Shown one piece after another: positions 8,814 through 17,004 of a DNA stretch of 42,640 bases; position 1 is the stretch's first letter, and each line of letters begins with the position of its first letter. Source of the stretch: Euryarchaeota archaeon UBA439 (GTDB taxonomy: Archaea > Thermoplasmatota > Poseidoniia > Poseidoniales > Thalassarchaeaceae). The stretch is from assembly GCA_002497245.1 (NCBI GenBank), contig DANB01000006.1, forward strand, positions 43,246 through 85,885, written 5' to 3'. The notes beneath the pieces are model-generated. The model had not been told where the DNA came from and did no database searches. It saw only the letters and a list, made by a program, of their open reading frames with translations. The translations under genes and the position numbers were made by a program.

Positions 8814-9910
8814 TGAGTATGAGGATTGGGGAGCGGCTACGTGTAACTCTTTTTGGGGAAAGTCATGGTAAGTGTGTAGGTGCATTACTAGAAGGTCTAC
8901 CTGCTGGTACTAGAATCGATAATGACACTCTGTTAGATTTCATCAATAGGAGAAAACCTGGGCGTAAAGGCCTCTCTACAAGAGCAGAGATTGATGACTG
9001 CGAGATTATGTCTGGTGTACATGATGGACTGGCTACTGGATGGCCTATACTTTTGATAACTTATAATTCAGATGTTCGTTCAAAAGATTACTCATTTTTG
9101 CCTGACCACCCTCGTCCTGGGCATGCAGATATGGTTGAACATATCCGTTCAGATGGTGCCAGTGATTTACGCGGAGGTGGCTCCCAATCTGCAAGACTTA
9201 CCTTTGGATTGGTTGCCGCGGGAAGTCAAGCAAGAAGTTTACTTGATTCTGCAGGTTGGTCTTGCACTGCTCATTTATCCAGTGTTGGAGATATTTCATC
9301 CAAACCATTATTTGAATTAGATAGAAAATCTCCATTAAAACAAGGAACTGATATGTCAAGATTGAATTGTAGGGATCCAGAATCCGTTTCAGCAATGTCT
9401 GATTTGCTTGACTCTGTAAGAAAAGATCTTGATTCAATAGGCTCAACAGTAGAACTGTTGATTGAAGGACTTCCAATAGGAGTCGGTGAGCCATGGTTTG
9501 ACGGTATAGAGCCGGCATTAGCACGAGGCCTAATGGCTATTCCCGGAGCTAGAGCTGTTGAGTTTTCACATGGATTTGCTACATCAAAAATGCGAGGTTC
9601 AGAAAATAATGATACATGGTCTTTAGAAAATGGCACTCCAATCCTTGATGGATCAGTCTCAGGTGATGCAGATGGTGCATTAGGGGGGCGTTCAACAAGT
9701 GCTTCTATCAGAGTCGTAGTCCATTTTAAGCCACCTAGTAGCTTAGCCAGAGAACAATCGACTTTACACCTCCCCAGTGGTGAGAAAAAACCGCTTAAGG
9801 TTCATGGTAGGCATGACCCAGTACTAGGTCCTAGAGCCGTACCCGTAGTTGAAGCTGTAGCTATACTAGTAATCTCTGACTTAGGACTTATTGGGGGCTA
9901 CCTAGAGTAA
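8813..9910 (+). CDS. aroC: Chorismate synthase
   Basis: About 365 residues. It converts 5-enolpyruvylshikimate 3-phosphate to chorismate and needs reduced FMN. All three family signatures are visible: GESHGKCVGALLEGLPAG at the N-terminus, the RGGGSQSARLT segment, and the C-terminal FKPPSS with GRHDPVLGPRAVP. The start is ATG 8813, overlapping the shikimate kinase stop; ATG 8819 is equally possible. EPSP synthase, shikimate dehydrogenase and dehydroquinase are not in the window. The TAA stop at 9908-9910 directly abuts the stop of the convergent gene with no base between them. Confidence 0.97.
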   Translation: MSMRIGERLRVTLFGESHGKCVGALLEGLPAGTRIDNDTLLDFINRRKPGRKGLSTRAEIDDCEIMSGVHDGLATGWPILLITYNSDVRSKDYSFLPDHPRPGHADMVEHIRSDGASDLRGGGSQSARLTFGLVAAGSQARSLLDSAGWSCTAHLSSVGDISSKPLFELDRKSPLKQGTDMSRLNCRDPESVSAMSDLLDSVRKDLDSIGSTVELLIEGLPIGVGEPWFDGIEPALARGLMAIPGARAVEFSHGFATSKMRGSENNDTWSLENGTPILDGSVSGDADGALGGRSTSASIRVVVHFKPPSSLAREQSTLHLPSGEKKPLKVHGRHDPVLGPRAVPVVEAVAILVISDLGLIGGYLE

Positions 9911-10834
9911 TTATTTACTACTGTTCTCTCTCATCTGTGCAAGTCTAACTGGTAAATTAACTGCAAACGCAGATGCCACAACCATGAATACAACAGCAGT
10001 ACCAAGTGCAACACCATAAACGGAAGTCAACTCAACACTTTCTGCTAATCTTGTAGCAGCAGCATCACTTCCTAATAGTCCAACTATTGATGGAATAATC
10101 AGATTAATCATTAGAGTAATTAAAGCTACAAATCCTGCAATTAATGGTGTAATCATTAGGGATCTATAATATTGCCTTGTTATTTTCTTTACATTCATAA
10201 CATAAACCTCTCCAGTCCTAATTGACTTATCAAGCATTGAAAATCTAATTATTCCACTTGTTAGTTCAATGTACATTACAAGGAAAAGAGCATATGCTAT
10301 TAACAAGAATTTTTGTGCAATTTCACCATCAGGTAGCAAATCTATACCAAATTCTACCTTACTACCAGCAAATCTTATTGTGACTAAGATTAGAATGACA
10401 TATGATATTAAGATAGCACGTTGTTCTCTTTGGAATATTCCATACATGCCTGCAATGAAACCTATTGCAATCAAACTTAGATGTATTAATGCACCAATTG
10501 ATGGCATGTCAATAGTGTTACTTATCCAAAACCAAGCAGTTCCTGACACAGGAGTTACTGTGAATGTAACAATGGAGAGTAAAGTTAGCGTTATAGCTGC
10601 AGACATCTGCAAAGTCTGAACAACTCTATCCGGTGGCAGGAATTTAGTTTTTGTTACTATTGGGCCACCAAAGAATGATTCAATTACCGATGGTACATGA
10701 ACTTCAGGAATAGCATCTTTAGGAATTTCAGTACTGCCTTTCATTCTTCCAGCAGCTTTCTTACGACTAGGGGCGGACGACCTTATTGTTTTTCCATCAT
10801 ATAGGTGAGCAGTATCTGATTTTTTCTCTACCAT
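9911..10834 (-). CDS. Six-helix membrane protein of the MoxR-DUF58 operon
   Basis: A 307-residue protein with a basic soluble N-terminus (about 1-65) and roughly six membrane helices (near 74-95, 111-133, 140-155, 173-197, 225-253, 271-295). No catalytic motif or family is recognised. It is the last gene of a four-gene minus-strand operon with DUF58, MoxR and a DUF4350-like protein. Such operons often end with membrane proteins of unknown function, so a role in the same membrane complex is the reasonable inference. GAGGTGAT lies a few bases before its ATG, within the 9-base gap after the DUF58 stop. Confidence 0.7.
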   Translation of the reverse strand: MVEKKSDTAHLYDGKTIRSSAPSRKKAAGRMKGSTEIPKDAIPEVHVPSVIESFFGGPIVTKTKFLPPDRVVQTLQMSAAITLTLLSIVTFTVTPVSGTAWFWISNTIDMPSIGALIHLSLIAIGFIAGMYGIFQREQRAILISYVILILVTIRFAGSKVEFGIDLLPDGEIAQKFLLIAYALFLVMYIELTSGIIRFSMLDKSIRTGEVYVMNVKKITRQYYRSLMITPLIAGFVALITLMINLIIPSIVGLLGSDAAATRLAESVELTSVYGVALGTAVVFMVVASAFAVNLPVRLAQMRENSSK

Positions 10835-10843
10835 TAAATCACC

Positions 10844-12163
10844 TCAGAACCCTCTTGCACCAGAAAGAGCAGTATTCAGTAGCATATCTGGTTCCCAATC
10901 CATTACATTAGCCCCTAATCCTCTTAGTTCACTCATTAAAATGTCTCTTTCTGTTTTCAGTAATTCATATCCAGTTCTATCTAGTCTTCTTGCATCAAAC
11001 TCAAACTCCAAACTACTTGGAGAGAGTATAGTCACATCGAAGTTTCTAGATCTCAGGTCTCTAACTGCATCGATTATAGTAGGGTCATCCTCCAATGGAC
11101 TCAATATAATAATCGGACTCCCTCTATTGATATGAGGTAAAATTCTATTTGTAACTACTTTCAATGGAGTATTTCCCTTTGCCATTGCTCCAGCTAATTT
11201 AGTTAAGATGACATATAGTTGTTTTTTACCAGTATCTCTATCTACGGAAACGATCTCATCTCCATAAACTACTACTCCTACAGAATCTCTTCTTGATAGG
11301 AAGTATTGAGACAAGCTCGCAGCAGCCCTAGTGCTGTAAACGAGAGAGTTCCTACTAACAGGTCCTGTTTCAGATACAGATCTACTATCTACTAACAAAA
11401 TTATGTCACTGACAGCATCTCTTTCATACTCATTGACCATTAATTTCCCTCCGGATCTTGCCGTAGCTTTCCAATTAACTTTCTTCATTGCATCACCTGG
11501 GACATATTCTCTGAGATTATAAAAATTTGAACCTTCACCTGGGTTTCTAATATTTACAGCCCCAGTGAAAATCTTAGGGACTCTACTCTTAATTAATGCA
11601 TCTTTGATATCTTCCATTTTTGGGAATACTAAGAAATCATCATAGAGATGAATCTCTCTTTCATTATGAAATAGACCAAATGTGTCTTGAATTCTTATAC
11701 ATACAGGTCCTATTGTATAGAAACCCCTCAGAGGTGCTTCAATCGTATATGCTATCTCAGTTTCTCTTTGTGGCCCTAATTCCATTAGGACATAATTTGC
11801 TCCTTTCTTTATTCTCATTACTTCGGGTACTCGGTCTCTAACTTCCAGAACTTTGGAGAGATTTGATTTGTTCTGGATTCTTATAGACACATCTATTTCA
11901 CCATCTTCAAAAACACGAGCAGAAGATAGTTTCCTTAGAGCAACAAGATTCTGTAAAGCTATTCCGCCTGTAGCATTATCGTCATCTAATCTTCTTCCCG
12001 ATGACGAAACATCTGCATTGGTGGTTCTGAAAGCAGCCCACGTAAGGAATGATAGAAGAACTACGGCTACAGTTACTAATTGTTGATTTCTCAAAACTAG
12101 TCCTAGAAGATATAGAGCAATCGCTAGCGAAGCAAACATCGCTGATTTTCTACTCCATGCCAT
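10844..12163 (-). CDS. DUF58 domain protein (vWA-like)
   Basis: About 439 residues. Two N-terminal membrane helices (roughly 5-45) precede a beta-rich region and then the DUF58 core (PF01882). The core reads NPGEGSNFYNLREYVPGD followed by KKVNWKATARSGGKL, then a von Willebrand A-like strand IILLVDSR. DUF58 proteins are encoded with MoxR AAA+ ATPases and are thought to act with them in assembly or activation of membrane or secreted complexes. The frame opens at TTG 12169, but ATG 12163 has a full GGAGG seven bases upstream and is preferred. It lies about 33 bases after the MoxR stop. Confidence 0.88.
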   Translation of the reverse strand: MAWSRKSAMFASLAIALYLLGLVLRNQQLVTVAVVLLSFLTWAAFRTTNADVSSSGRRLDDDNATGGIALQNLVALRKLSSARVFEDGEIDVSIRIQNKSNLSKVLEVRDRVPEVMRIKKGANYVLMELGPQRETEIAYTIEAPLRGFYTIGPVCIRIQDTFGLFHNEREIHLYDDFLVFPKMEDIKDALIKSRVPKIFTGAVNIRNPGEGSNFYNLREYVPGDAMKKVNWKATARSGGKLMVNEYERDAVSDIILLVDSRSVSETGPVSRNSLVYSTRAAASLSQYFLSRRDSVGVVVYGDEIVSVDRDTGKKQLYVILTKLAGAMAKGNTPLKVVTNRILPHINRGSPIIILSPLEDDPTIIDAVRDLRSRNFDVTILSPSSLEFEFDARRLDRTGYELLKTERDILMSELRGLGANVMDWEPDMLLNTALSGARGF

Positions 12164-12196
12164 AAGCAAACCTCCTATTAGTTAGTCAGAAAAAAA

Positions 12197-13252
12197 TCAA
12201 ACAGTTGGAACTGGTACTTGTCTAAGAATGTCTGAAATCACTTGATCTGTTTCTAATCCTTTAATTTGGTGTTCAGGCTTCAAAATTAGTCTATGTGATA
12301 CAGCCAAAGTAGCAACCGCTTTCACATCATCAGGAGTGACGAAGTCTCGGCCTCTCATAGCAGCAGCAGCACGACTTGTCTTCAGTAATGCTTGTGAACC
12401 TCTAGGTGAAGAACCAACTAGTACACGTGGATCTTCTCTTGTTCTTGATACAATTTCTACCATGTACATCCTTACTGCTGGGTCAACATACACTTCTTCA
12501 ATAGCTTGCTGCATAGCAACAACTCTTGCAGGATCTGTAATTACATCAACTTCTACAGCATCTTTCTTTCTCTCAATACGTCTTCTAAGGATCTCGTCCT
12601 CATCTGCTCTATCAGGATAACCTACGGACATCTTAAACATGAAACGGTCTAATTGAGCTTCAGGAAGTGGATATGTACCTTCTTGCTCAACAGGATTTTG
12701 TGTTGCCATTGTAAGGAAAGGTGAAGGTAATTTATGTGTAATTACACCTATGGTTACTTGCTTCTCCTGCATAGCTTCTAGCAAAGCTGCTTGCGTTTTC
12801 GGAGGCGCCCTGTTAATCTCATCAGATAGCAGAAGGTTACAGAAGATAGGTCCAGGCTTGAAACTAAACTCCCCTTTCTTTGCATCATAGATATTCGTTC
12901 CTGTAATATCTGCTGGTAGCAAATCAGGTGTAAACTGAACACGCTTGAAGTCACATCCAAGCGCATCAGCGAAAGTGTTGGTCATCAGTGTTTTTGCAAG
13001 TCCTGGATAATCTTCGAACAGAAGATTACCATTTGACAAGATATTAACCATAACATTGTCAATTACGTGGCTTTTTCCGATAATTACTTTCTGAACCTCT
13101 AGGCTAATTGCTTCTGCAATAGCTCCTACAGCTTCGAGTTTGTCACTCATCTTCTTAGAACCACGAACGCTTTCGGCTTTCTTTGCATAACCCTGATTGA
13201 CCGCGTCTGCTTGCGGTTCTGCTGGTTTTTCTGCTGGTGGTGTTGCATTCAT
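12197..13252 (-). CDS. MoxR-family AAA+ ATPase
   Basis: About 351 residues, a chaperone-like AAA+ ATPase of the MoxR branch. Its Walker A region is EDYPGLAKT (near 80-88), Walker B is NLLLSDE with Asp144-Glu145, sensor 1 lies in MATQNPVEQEGTYPLPEAQ, and the arginine region is GSSPRGSQALLK. It has a Pro/Ala-rich N-terminal tail of about 40 residues. The frame allows TTG 13267, but ATG 13252 has GGAGAG seven bases upstream. It is encoded between the DUF4350-like and DUF58 genes, the standard MoxR operon arrangement. Confidence 0.93.
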   Translation of the reverse strand: MNATPPAEKPAEPQADAVNQGYAKKAESVRGSKKMSDKLEAVGAIAEAISLEVQKVIIGKSHVIDNVMVNILSNGNLLFEDYPGLAKTLMTNTFADALGCDFKRVQFTPDLLPADITGTNIYDAKKGEFSFKPGPIFCNLLLSDEINRAPPKTQAALLEAMQEKQVTIGVITHKLPSPFLTMATQNPVEQEGTYPLPEAQLDRFMFKMSVGYPDRADEDEILRRRIERKKDAVEVDVITDPARVVAMQQAIEEVYVDPAVRMYMVEIVSRTREDPRVLVGSSPRGSQALLKTSRAAAAMRGRDFVTPDDVKAVATLAVSHRLILKPEHQIKGLETDQVISDILRQVPVPTV

Positions 13253-13271
13253 TTTATTTCTCTCCAATTTT

Positions 13272-14912
13272 CTAATTTGTCTTACCCCATTTCCTTATTG
13301 CTACCATAAGTTGCCTTAGTTCTTGGGGTGAGTATGTACGTGATTGGCTGTAAGCCAGTTCTACCAGCCGAGGGTCGCCTATCATTGCTTGAACCTCTGC
13401 TGGGGGTTTTGAAGCCATTTGGTCTCTAGTCAGGTCATGATGTACTCTGACTTTAGTGAATAAAGACTGTTTAACCCTAAGCCTGTAGGTGCTTGGATCT
13501 AATTTTTTAGGCCTTTGATTAAATCTAGTTAAGTCGAAAATATGTCTCCAGTTTTCTTTTTCAGGTATTACCATCATTGAAACAAGTAGTAGTAAACCTA
13601 CGTTTAGAACGACTAGCCACTTCAAGAAAGTATTCGAGGTAAGTAACACTACTGTTGACATTCCAGCTACGAATGGGGCAGAGATAGTTCCAGTCACGTG
13701 CCTACTTTCATCAAACACTATGCGGAAATTAGAATTGTCTTGCCTTATTTGGCTAGATAGTTGAGTATTATCAAACTCCATCATTGAGTGAACTAACATT
13801 TGGAAGTAAACACTATTTCCATTCCAGTCATTATTGTCGTTAATTTCATTCATCCAACATTTCGATTCCACTATTCCTTCACAAGAACTTCTCATACCTT
13901 CAAGTGCTGCGGTATCAAAATCCCACAATTTATTTGAGAAGGCTTCATCATCTGAAACAAATACAATACTACCAGTGACGTCAATTTCTTCTAAACCTCC
14001 GAATCCTCCACTGCCTCTTACTTTGTCATAGACTGAAATTCCTGGATAGTCAATTCTAACCATCAGAGCCAAGTCTCCAGGTGCAGGGTTTCTTGCATCG
14101 CTGGAATCACCGTTGCCAATAATATCGATAAAAGCAGAGGACGAAGCAGTAGCTAAGATATTAACATCTCTTTGTTTTTCTGAATTACTTTGAGGTAGAT
14201 CTTCTGCTGTAGGTTCAAATCTTATTCCAGTAGGTGACCTAAACATGACTGGAATCCTACATGATTGAGAGACGTCATTATTAGAAATCTGGAAATCTGA
14301 GCAACCCTTTCTGGCTGCACCTGCTGCCATTTCGTTAACATCATCTACAACAGATGCAACGCTCCAAACATTCTGCCACACAGGATCTTTTACTGTATCG
14401 TCCTCATTATATTCCAACCAATGTTGATTTTGATCCAAAAGAGGTTTATCGAAATATGATATACCAAATTTTGCTGCTAGTCTATTTGCATTTGTATTAT
14501 CTGCAGCCACTATTACTTTCCCACCTTTTTCCGTAACAAAGTCATAAATGGCATCAGCTGCAGTTTCATCAATTGGTTTTTCAGGAGAAACAATTACTAA
14601 CATAGTTCTATGTGGATCTTTCCAATCATTTACTAACATTGGAGTAGACATAGTATTAGCAGTAAAATAACCTAAATCGTTGCTATCGTCGGTACATCCC
14701 TCTAGATTATCTCCAAGATCACATCTCATTTCACTGAGTTGTGCCAAGCTGTCTTTTTCATATGCTGAGTATGAGGTATCTTTTCCTATAACCATCAACA
14801 TGGGTGCAAGTAGAAGCAAAACTACTGTTATCGCTATTGACCCAATAACTATGGTGTTGAAATCAAAATCAAATCTATTATCTCCTTCTTCTGTCAAAAT
14901 AATCAAATCCAT
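13272..14912 (-). CDS. DUF4350-like membrane-anchored protein, first gene of MoxR operon
   Basis: A 546-residue protein with a membrane helix near 22-42, a long outside region, further helices at about 415-450 and a cytoplasmic tail of about 95 residues. The stretch MLVIVSPEKPIDETAADAIY and the following KGGKVIVAADNTNANRLA match the pattern of DUF4350 (a glutamine-amidotransferase-like fold also seen in GldG). DUF4350 proteins commonly accompany MoxR and DUF58. It has a predicted promoter and palindrome upstream (14957-14977), so it probably leads the operon. No enzymatic residues can be assigned. Confidence 0.75.
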   Translation of the reverse strand: MDLIILTEEGDNRFDFDFNTIVIGSIAITVVLLLLAPMLMVIGKDTSYSAYEKDSLAQLSEMRCDLGDNLEGCTDDSNDLGYFTANTMSTPMLVNDWKDPHRTMLVIVSPEKPIDETAADAIYDFVTEKGGKVIVAADNTNANRLAAKFGISYFDKPLLDQNQHWLEYNEDDTVKDPVWQNVWSVASVVDDVNEMAAGAARKGCSDFQISNNDVSQSCRIPVMFRSPTGIRFEPTAEDLPQSNSEKQRDVNILATASSSAFIDIIGNGDSSDARNPAPGDLALMVRIDYPGISVYDKVRGSGGFGGLEEIDVTGSIVFVSDDEAFSNKLWDFDTAALEGMRSSCEGIVESKCWMNEINDNNDWNGNSVYFQMLVHSMMEFDNTQLSSQIRQDNSNFRIVFDESRHVTGTISAPFVAGMSTVVLLTSNTFLKWLVVLNVGLLLLVSMMVIPEKENWRHIFDLTRFNQRPKKLDPSTYRLRVKQSLFTKVRVHHDLTRDQMASKPPAEVQAMIGDPRLVELAYSQSRTYSPQELRQLMVAIRKWGKTN

Positions 14913-14956
14913 TTTTTGATATAGAACATAGCCAAGGCTTACAACTGTTCAAGCCA

Positions 14957-14977
14957 GCGATGAATCGCAGTTATATG
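14957..14977 (-). promoter_or_regulatory. Promoter with palindromic operator for the DUF4350-MoxR operon
   Basis: On the minus strand, CATATAAC (14971-14978) is a TATA-like box about 60 bases ahead of the ATG at 14912. Directly downstream is the palindrome GCGAT-TC-ATCGC (14957-14968). It would lie between the TATA box and the predicted transcription start near 14945, which is where archaeal repressors commonly bind. Confidence 0.35.
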
Positions 14978-15021
14978 TTGCTGCTATTAGTTCAGGTAGA
15001 TTAGATTTAATTCAGTTAATA

Positions 15022-15038
15022 GGTGTTTTTTTAACACC
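15022..15038. other. Small hairpin with T/A-rich loop in the 15067-14912 gap
   Basis: GGTGTT (15022-15027) and AACACC (15033-15038) form a six-base stem around five T's, about 30 bases after the stop of the secreted protein gene. The plus-strand side is followed by pyrimidine runs. A terminator or processing role is possible but unproven. Confidence 0.3.
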
Positions 15039-15066
15039 CTTTCAGTAACCCTTTTTTCTTGATAAA

Positions 15067-16020
15067 TTAACATCTTCTCTGATTATTATTAATGTAAAAT
15101 AGTGCTAAACAGGTTGAAAGCATAATTGCCATTATTCCTGCTGATGGAAGATTTGTATCGACTACCTCGGTTATGCTTTCTCCTTCATCTGAATCTTCCT
15201 CATTTTCTGCCGGCTTCGAGAGAGGTGGTTCAACAGTTACTGATGTCTCATCTTCTGAAATCTTCGAGGAGCCAGCATTCATTGCACCATTTGAATGAAC
15301 AGTAATTTCTAATTTACAGTTCTTCCTAGGATGACTCTGTGATGCAGTAATTTTTAAATCTGCATTAGCGGATTTATCTTTTTCTAGATCGGTAATTAGT
15401 AATTTGTCTAACCCATTATCCAAAGTCATAAGAGGGCAATTATCAGATAAATCAATTTCTCCAACTTTATCTTTAATATTGCCATTGTTTGTTACAGTAA
15501 CTCTCAATATCATGTCAGTGCCAGCATTCATAGGTCCAACCGGGTCATCTATATCTACGGAAATTGAGTATATAGTTGGTATCTTCAAGTCTGCCATTGC
15601 TTCTTGATTCTCAGGTATTAGGACCTGAACTCCAGCTCTTGTAACCAAACTCGCAGTAATTTTCATTTCCTCTTCTGCATTAGCTGCAAAATTATAAACA
15701 TCAATATCTTCTATAACTAGAGAAAAGGTTTCATTTTCTCCTGCCTGTATTTTTTCAGATTCGGGTCCATCTTCTACTCCGTCAAAAGGTACTTCATATG
15801 TGAAACTAACTTCAATCTCAAACATTTGAGTGTTATGAACATAGAACTCAATTACTCTTTCTCCATCTTCATTGATTAGAAATGGGTTGCTATCATCATC
15901 TCCAATATATTTTATTCCCAATTCCCAATTTCCTAATTCTGGTTGTTCTTGTGCAGAACTAATTACGATGAAATTTGTCATTATAAACAAACTGATGACG
16001 ATACAGATAAGTTTGTTCAT
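15067..16020 (-). CDS. Secreted, C-terminally membrane-anchored protein
   Basis: About 317 residues with a signal peptide (NKLICIVISLFIMTNFIVISSA), an outside beta-rich body, an acidic low-complexity linker (EENEEDSDEGES) and a C-terminal helix ending in a short basic tail. The middle segment with VTVTNNGNIKDKVGEIDLS resembles CARDB- or NEW3-like immunoglobulin folds found in archaeal surface proteins. No catalytic motif is seen. The ATG at 16020 follows the FAD-subunit stop by one base and GAGTGAG precedes it; an in-frame GTG at 16029 also exists. Its placement at the 3' end of the Mo hydroxylase operon may be incidental or may link it to the cell surface. Confidence 0.65.
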   Translation of the reverse strand: MNKLICIVISLFIMTNFIVISSAQEQPELGNWELGIKYIGDDDSNPFLINEDGERVIEFYVHNTQMFEIEVSFTYEVPFDGVEDGPESEKIQAGENETFSLVIEDIDVYNFAANAEEEMKITASLVTRAGVQVLIPENQEAMADLKIPTIYSISVDIDDPVGPMNAGTDMILRVTVTNNGNIKDKVGEIDLSDNCPLMTLDNGLDKLLITDLEKDKSANADLKITASQSHPRKNCKLEITVHSNGAMNAGSSKISEDETSVTVEPPLSKPAENEEDSDEGESITEVVDTNLPSAGIMAIMLSTCLALFYINNNQRRC

Positions 16021-16021
16021 A

Positions 16022-17002
16022 TTACTCACTCATTAACTCCTTACAGGCTCTCTTTGTTAATACCTTCACCATTTTTCTTCTATATGATGGCGTATACCAT
16101 GTATTTGGAACCGGTTTAACTGCCTTTCTAATTTTTTCTGAAAGAAGTTTGACACTTCTTTCACCATCCCAGTTTTCTACTAATTCCATAGCCAAATCTT
16201 CATGATATCCAGGAATAGATTCTAGGCCAGTAGTGGCAATTCTTAATTTTTCTAATTTCCCATTTTTCTTCTTCCAGAGCACGGCAACACCGGCTTCTGG
16301 AAAGTCCCAAGATTCTCTTTGCCGTAATTTCTGGTAATCACCTGACCAATCTGAAATATCTTTAGGTATCGTAATATGGGTCAATAATTCACCAGGTAAT
16401 AGTTTATTTTTTTTCATTCCATCTAACTCGAAAAAATCACTCAGTTCCATTTCTCTTTTCCCTGAAGTTGAAATAAGGTGCACTTTAGCCTTCATACACA
16501 TCAGAACGGGTGCTAAATCTGCTTGATATGTAGCTACACATAATGTATTCTGATTTGGTATCACTCTGCAGTCCGCACCGGTGCCACAATCACATTTATG
16601 GCACCAATCTATTGTTTCTCGCCACTCTTCTGTTTGGTTATACCAGTAGCACCTTGTATCCAGACAAATGTTTCCTCCAACTGTTCCTGACCTTCTAATC
16701 ATTATGCTAGCTATAGAACTAGCAGATTTTGCTAGTACTGGGTGAGTAAACTCTGAATCAACCAAATCTTGCAGTCTAACCATTGCGCCAATATTAGTTT
16801 CTGTAAGTTCGGTTAATTGTGAGATGTTTGCTAAAGAAATAACGTTCTTTTTGGGATTAAGATGCCACTTATAATTTGGAATTAAATCAGTTCCGCCTGA
16901 AATCCAATCAAAATCTTCTTCTTTTGATTGTATCTCTTGAGCAATTTCTATCGCTTCATCAACAGTAGTTGGAGAATGAAGTTTGAATGGAGGCATTTTC
17001 AT
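16022..17002 (-). CDS. Mo hydroxylase FAD-binding subunit, 4-hydroxybenzoyl-CoA reductase beta (HcrB)-like
   Basis: About 326 residues of the FAD_binding_5/CO-dehydrogenase flavoprotein family (CoxM/XdhB/HcrB), which passes electrons from Fe-S clusters to FAD. The first FAD loop is WISGGTDL and the second is RRSGTVGGNI. After it comes an insertion rich in cysteine (Cys113, 118, 134, 137, 139, 145, 155, 169), including CLDTRCYWYNQ. From memory, HcrB of Thauera has four cysteines at 122, 138, 146 and 155 binding an extra [4Fe-4S] cluster after a similar TRC-YYNQ stretch. The spacing here (118, 134, 145, 155) is close. Three ATGs compete (17008, 17002, 16996). GGAGG lies 7 bases before 17002. 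The frame from 17008 overlaps the large-subunit stop. Confidence 0.88.
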   Translation of the reverse strand: MKMPPFKLHSPTTVDEAIEIAQEIQSKEEDFDWISGGTDLIPNYKWHLNPKKNVISLANISQLTELTETNIGAMVRLQDLVDSEFTHPVLAKSASSIASIMIRRSGTVGGNICLDTRCYWYNQTEEWRETIDWCHKCDCGTGADCRVIPNQNTLCVATYQADLAPVLMCMKAKVHLISTSGKREMELSDFFELDGMKKNKLLPGELLTHITIPKDISDWSGDYQKLRQRESWDFPEAGVAVLWKKKNGKLEKLRIATTGLESIPGYHEDLAMELVENWDGERSVKLLSEKIRKAVKPVPNTWYTPSYRRKMVKVLTKRACKELMSE

Positions 17003-17004
17003 TT

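Noticed and set aside
9198..9636. Minus-strand frames inside aroC
   Set aside because: Chorismate synthase signatures continue across the whole stretch on the plus strand.
15022..15060. Strong intrinsic terminator with hairpin and T-run on the plus strand
   Set aside because: No plus-strand gene precedes it; on the minus strand no T-run follows the hairpin, so only a weak note is kept as a feature.
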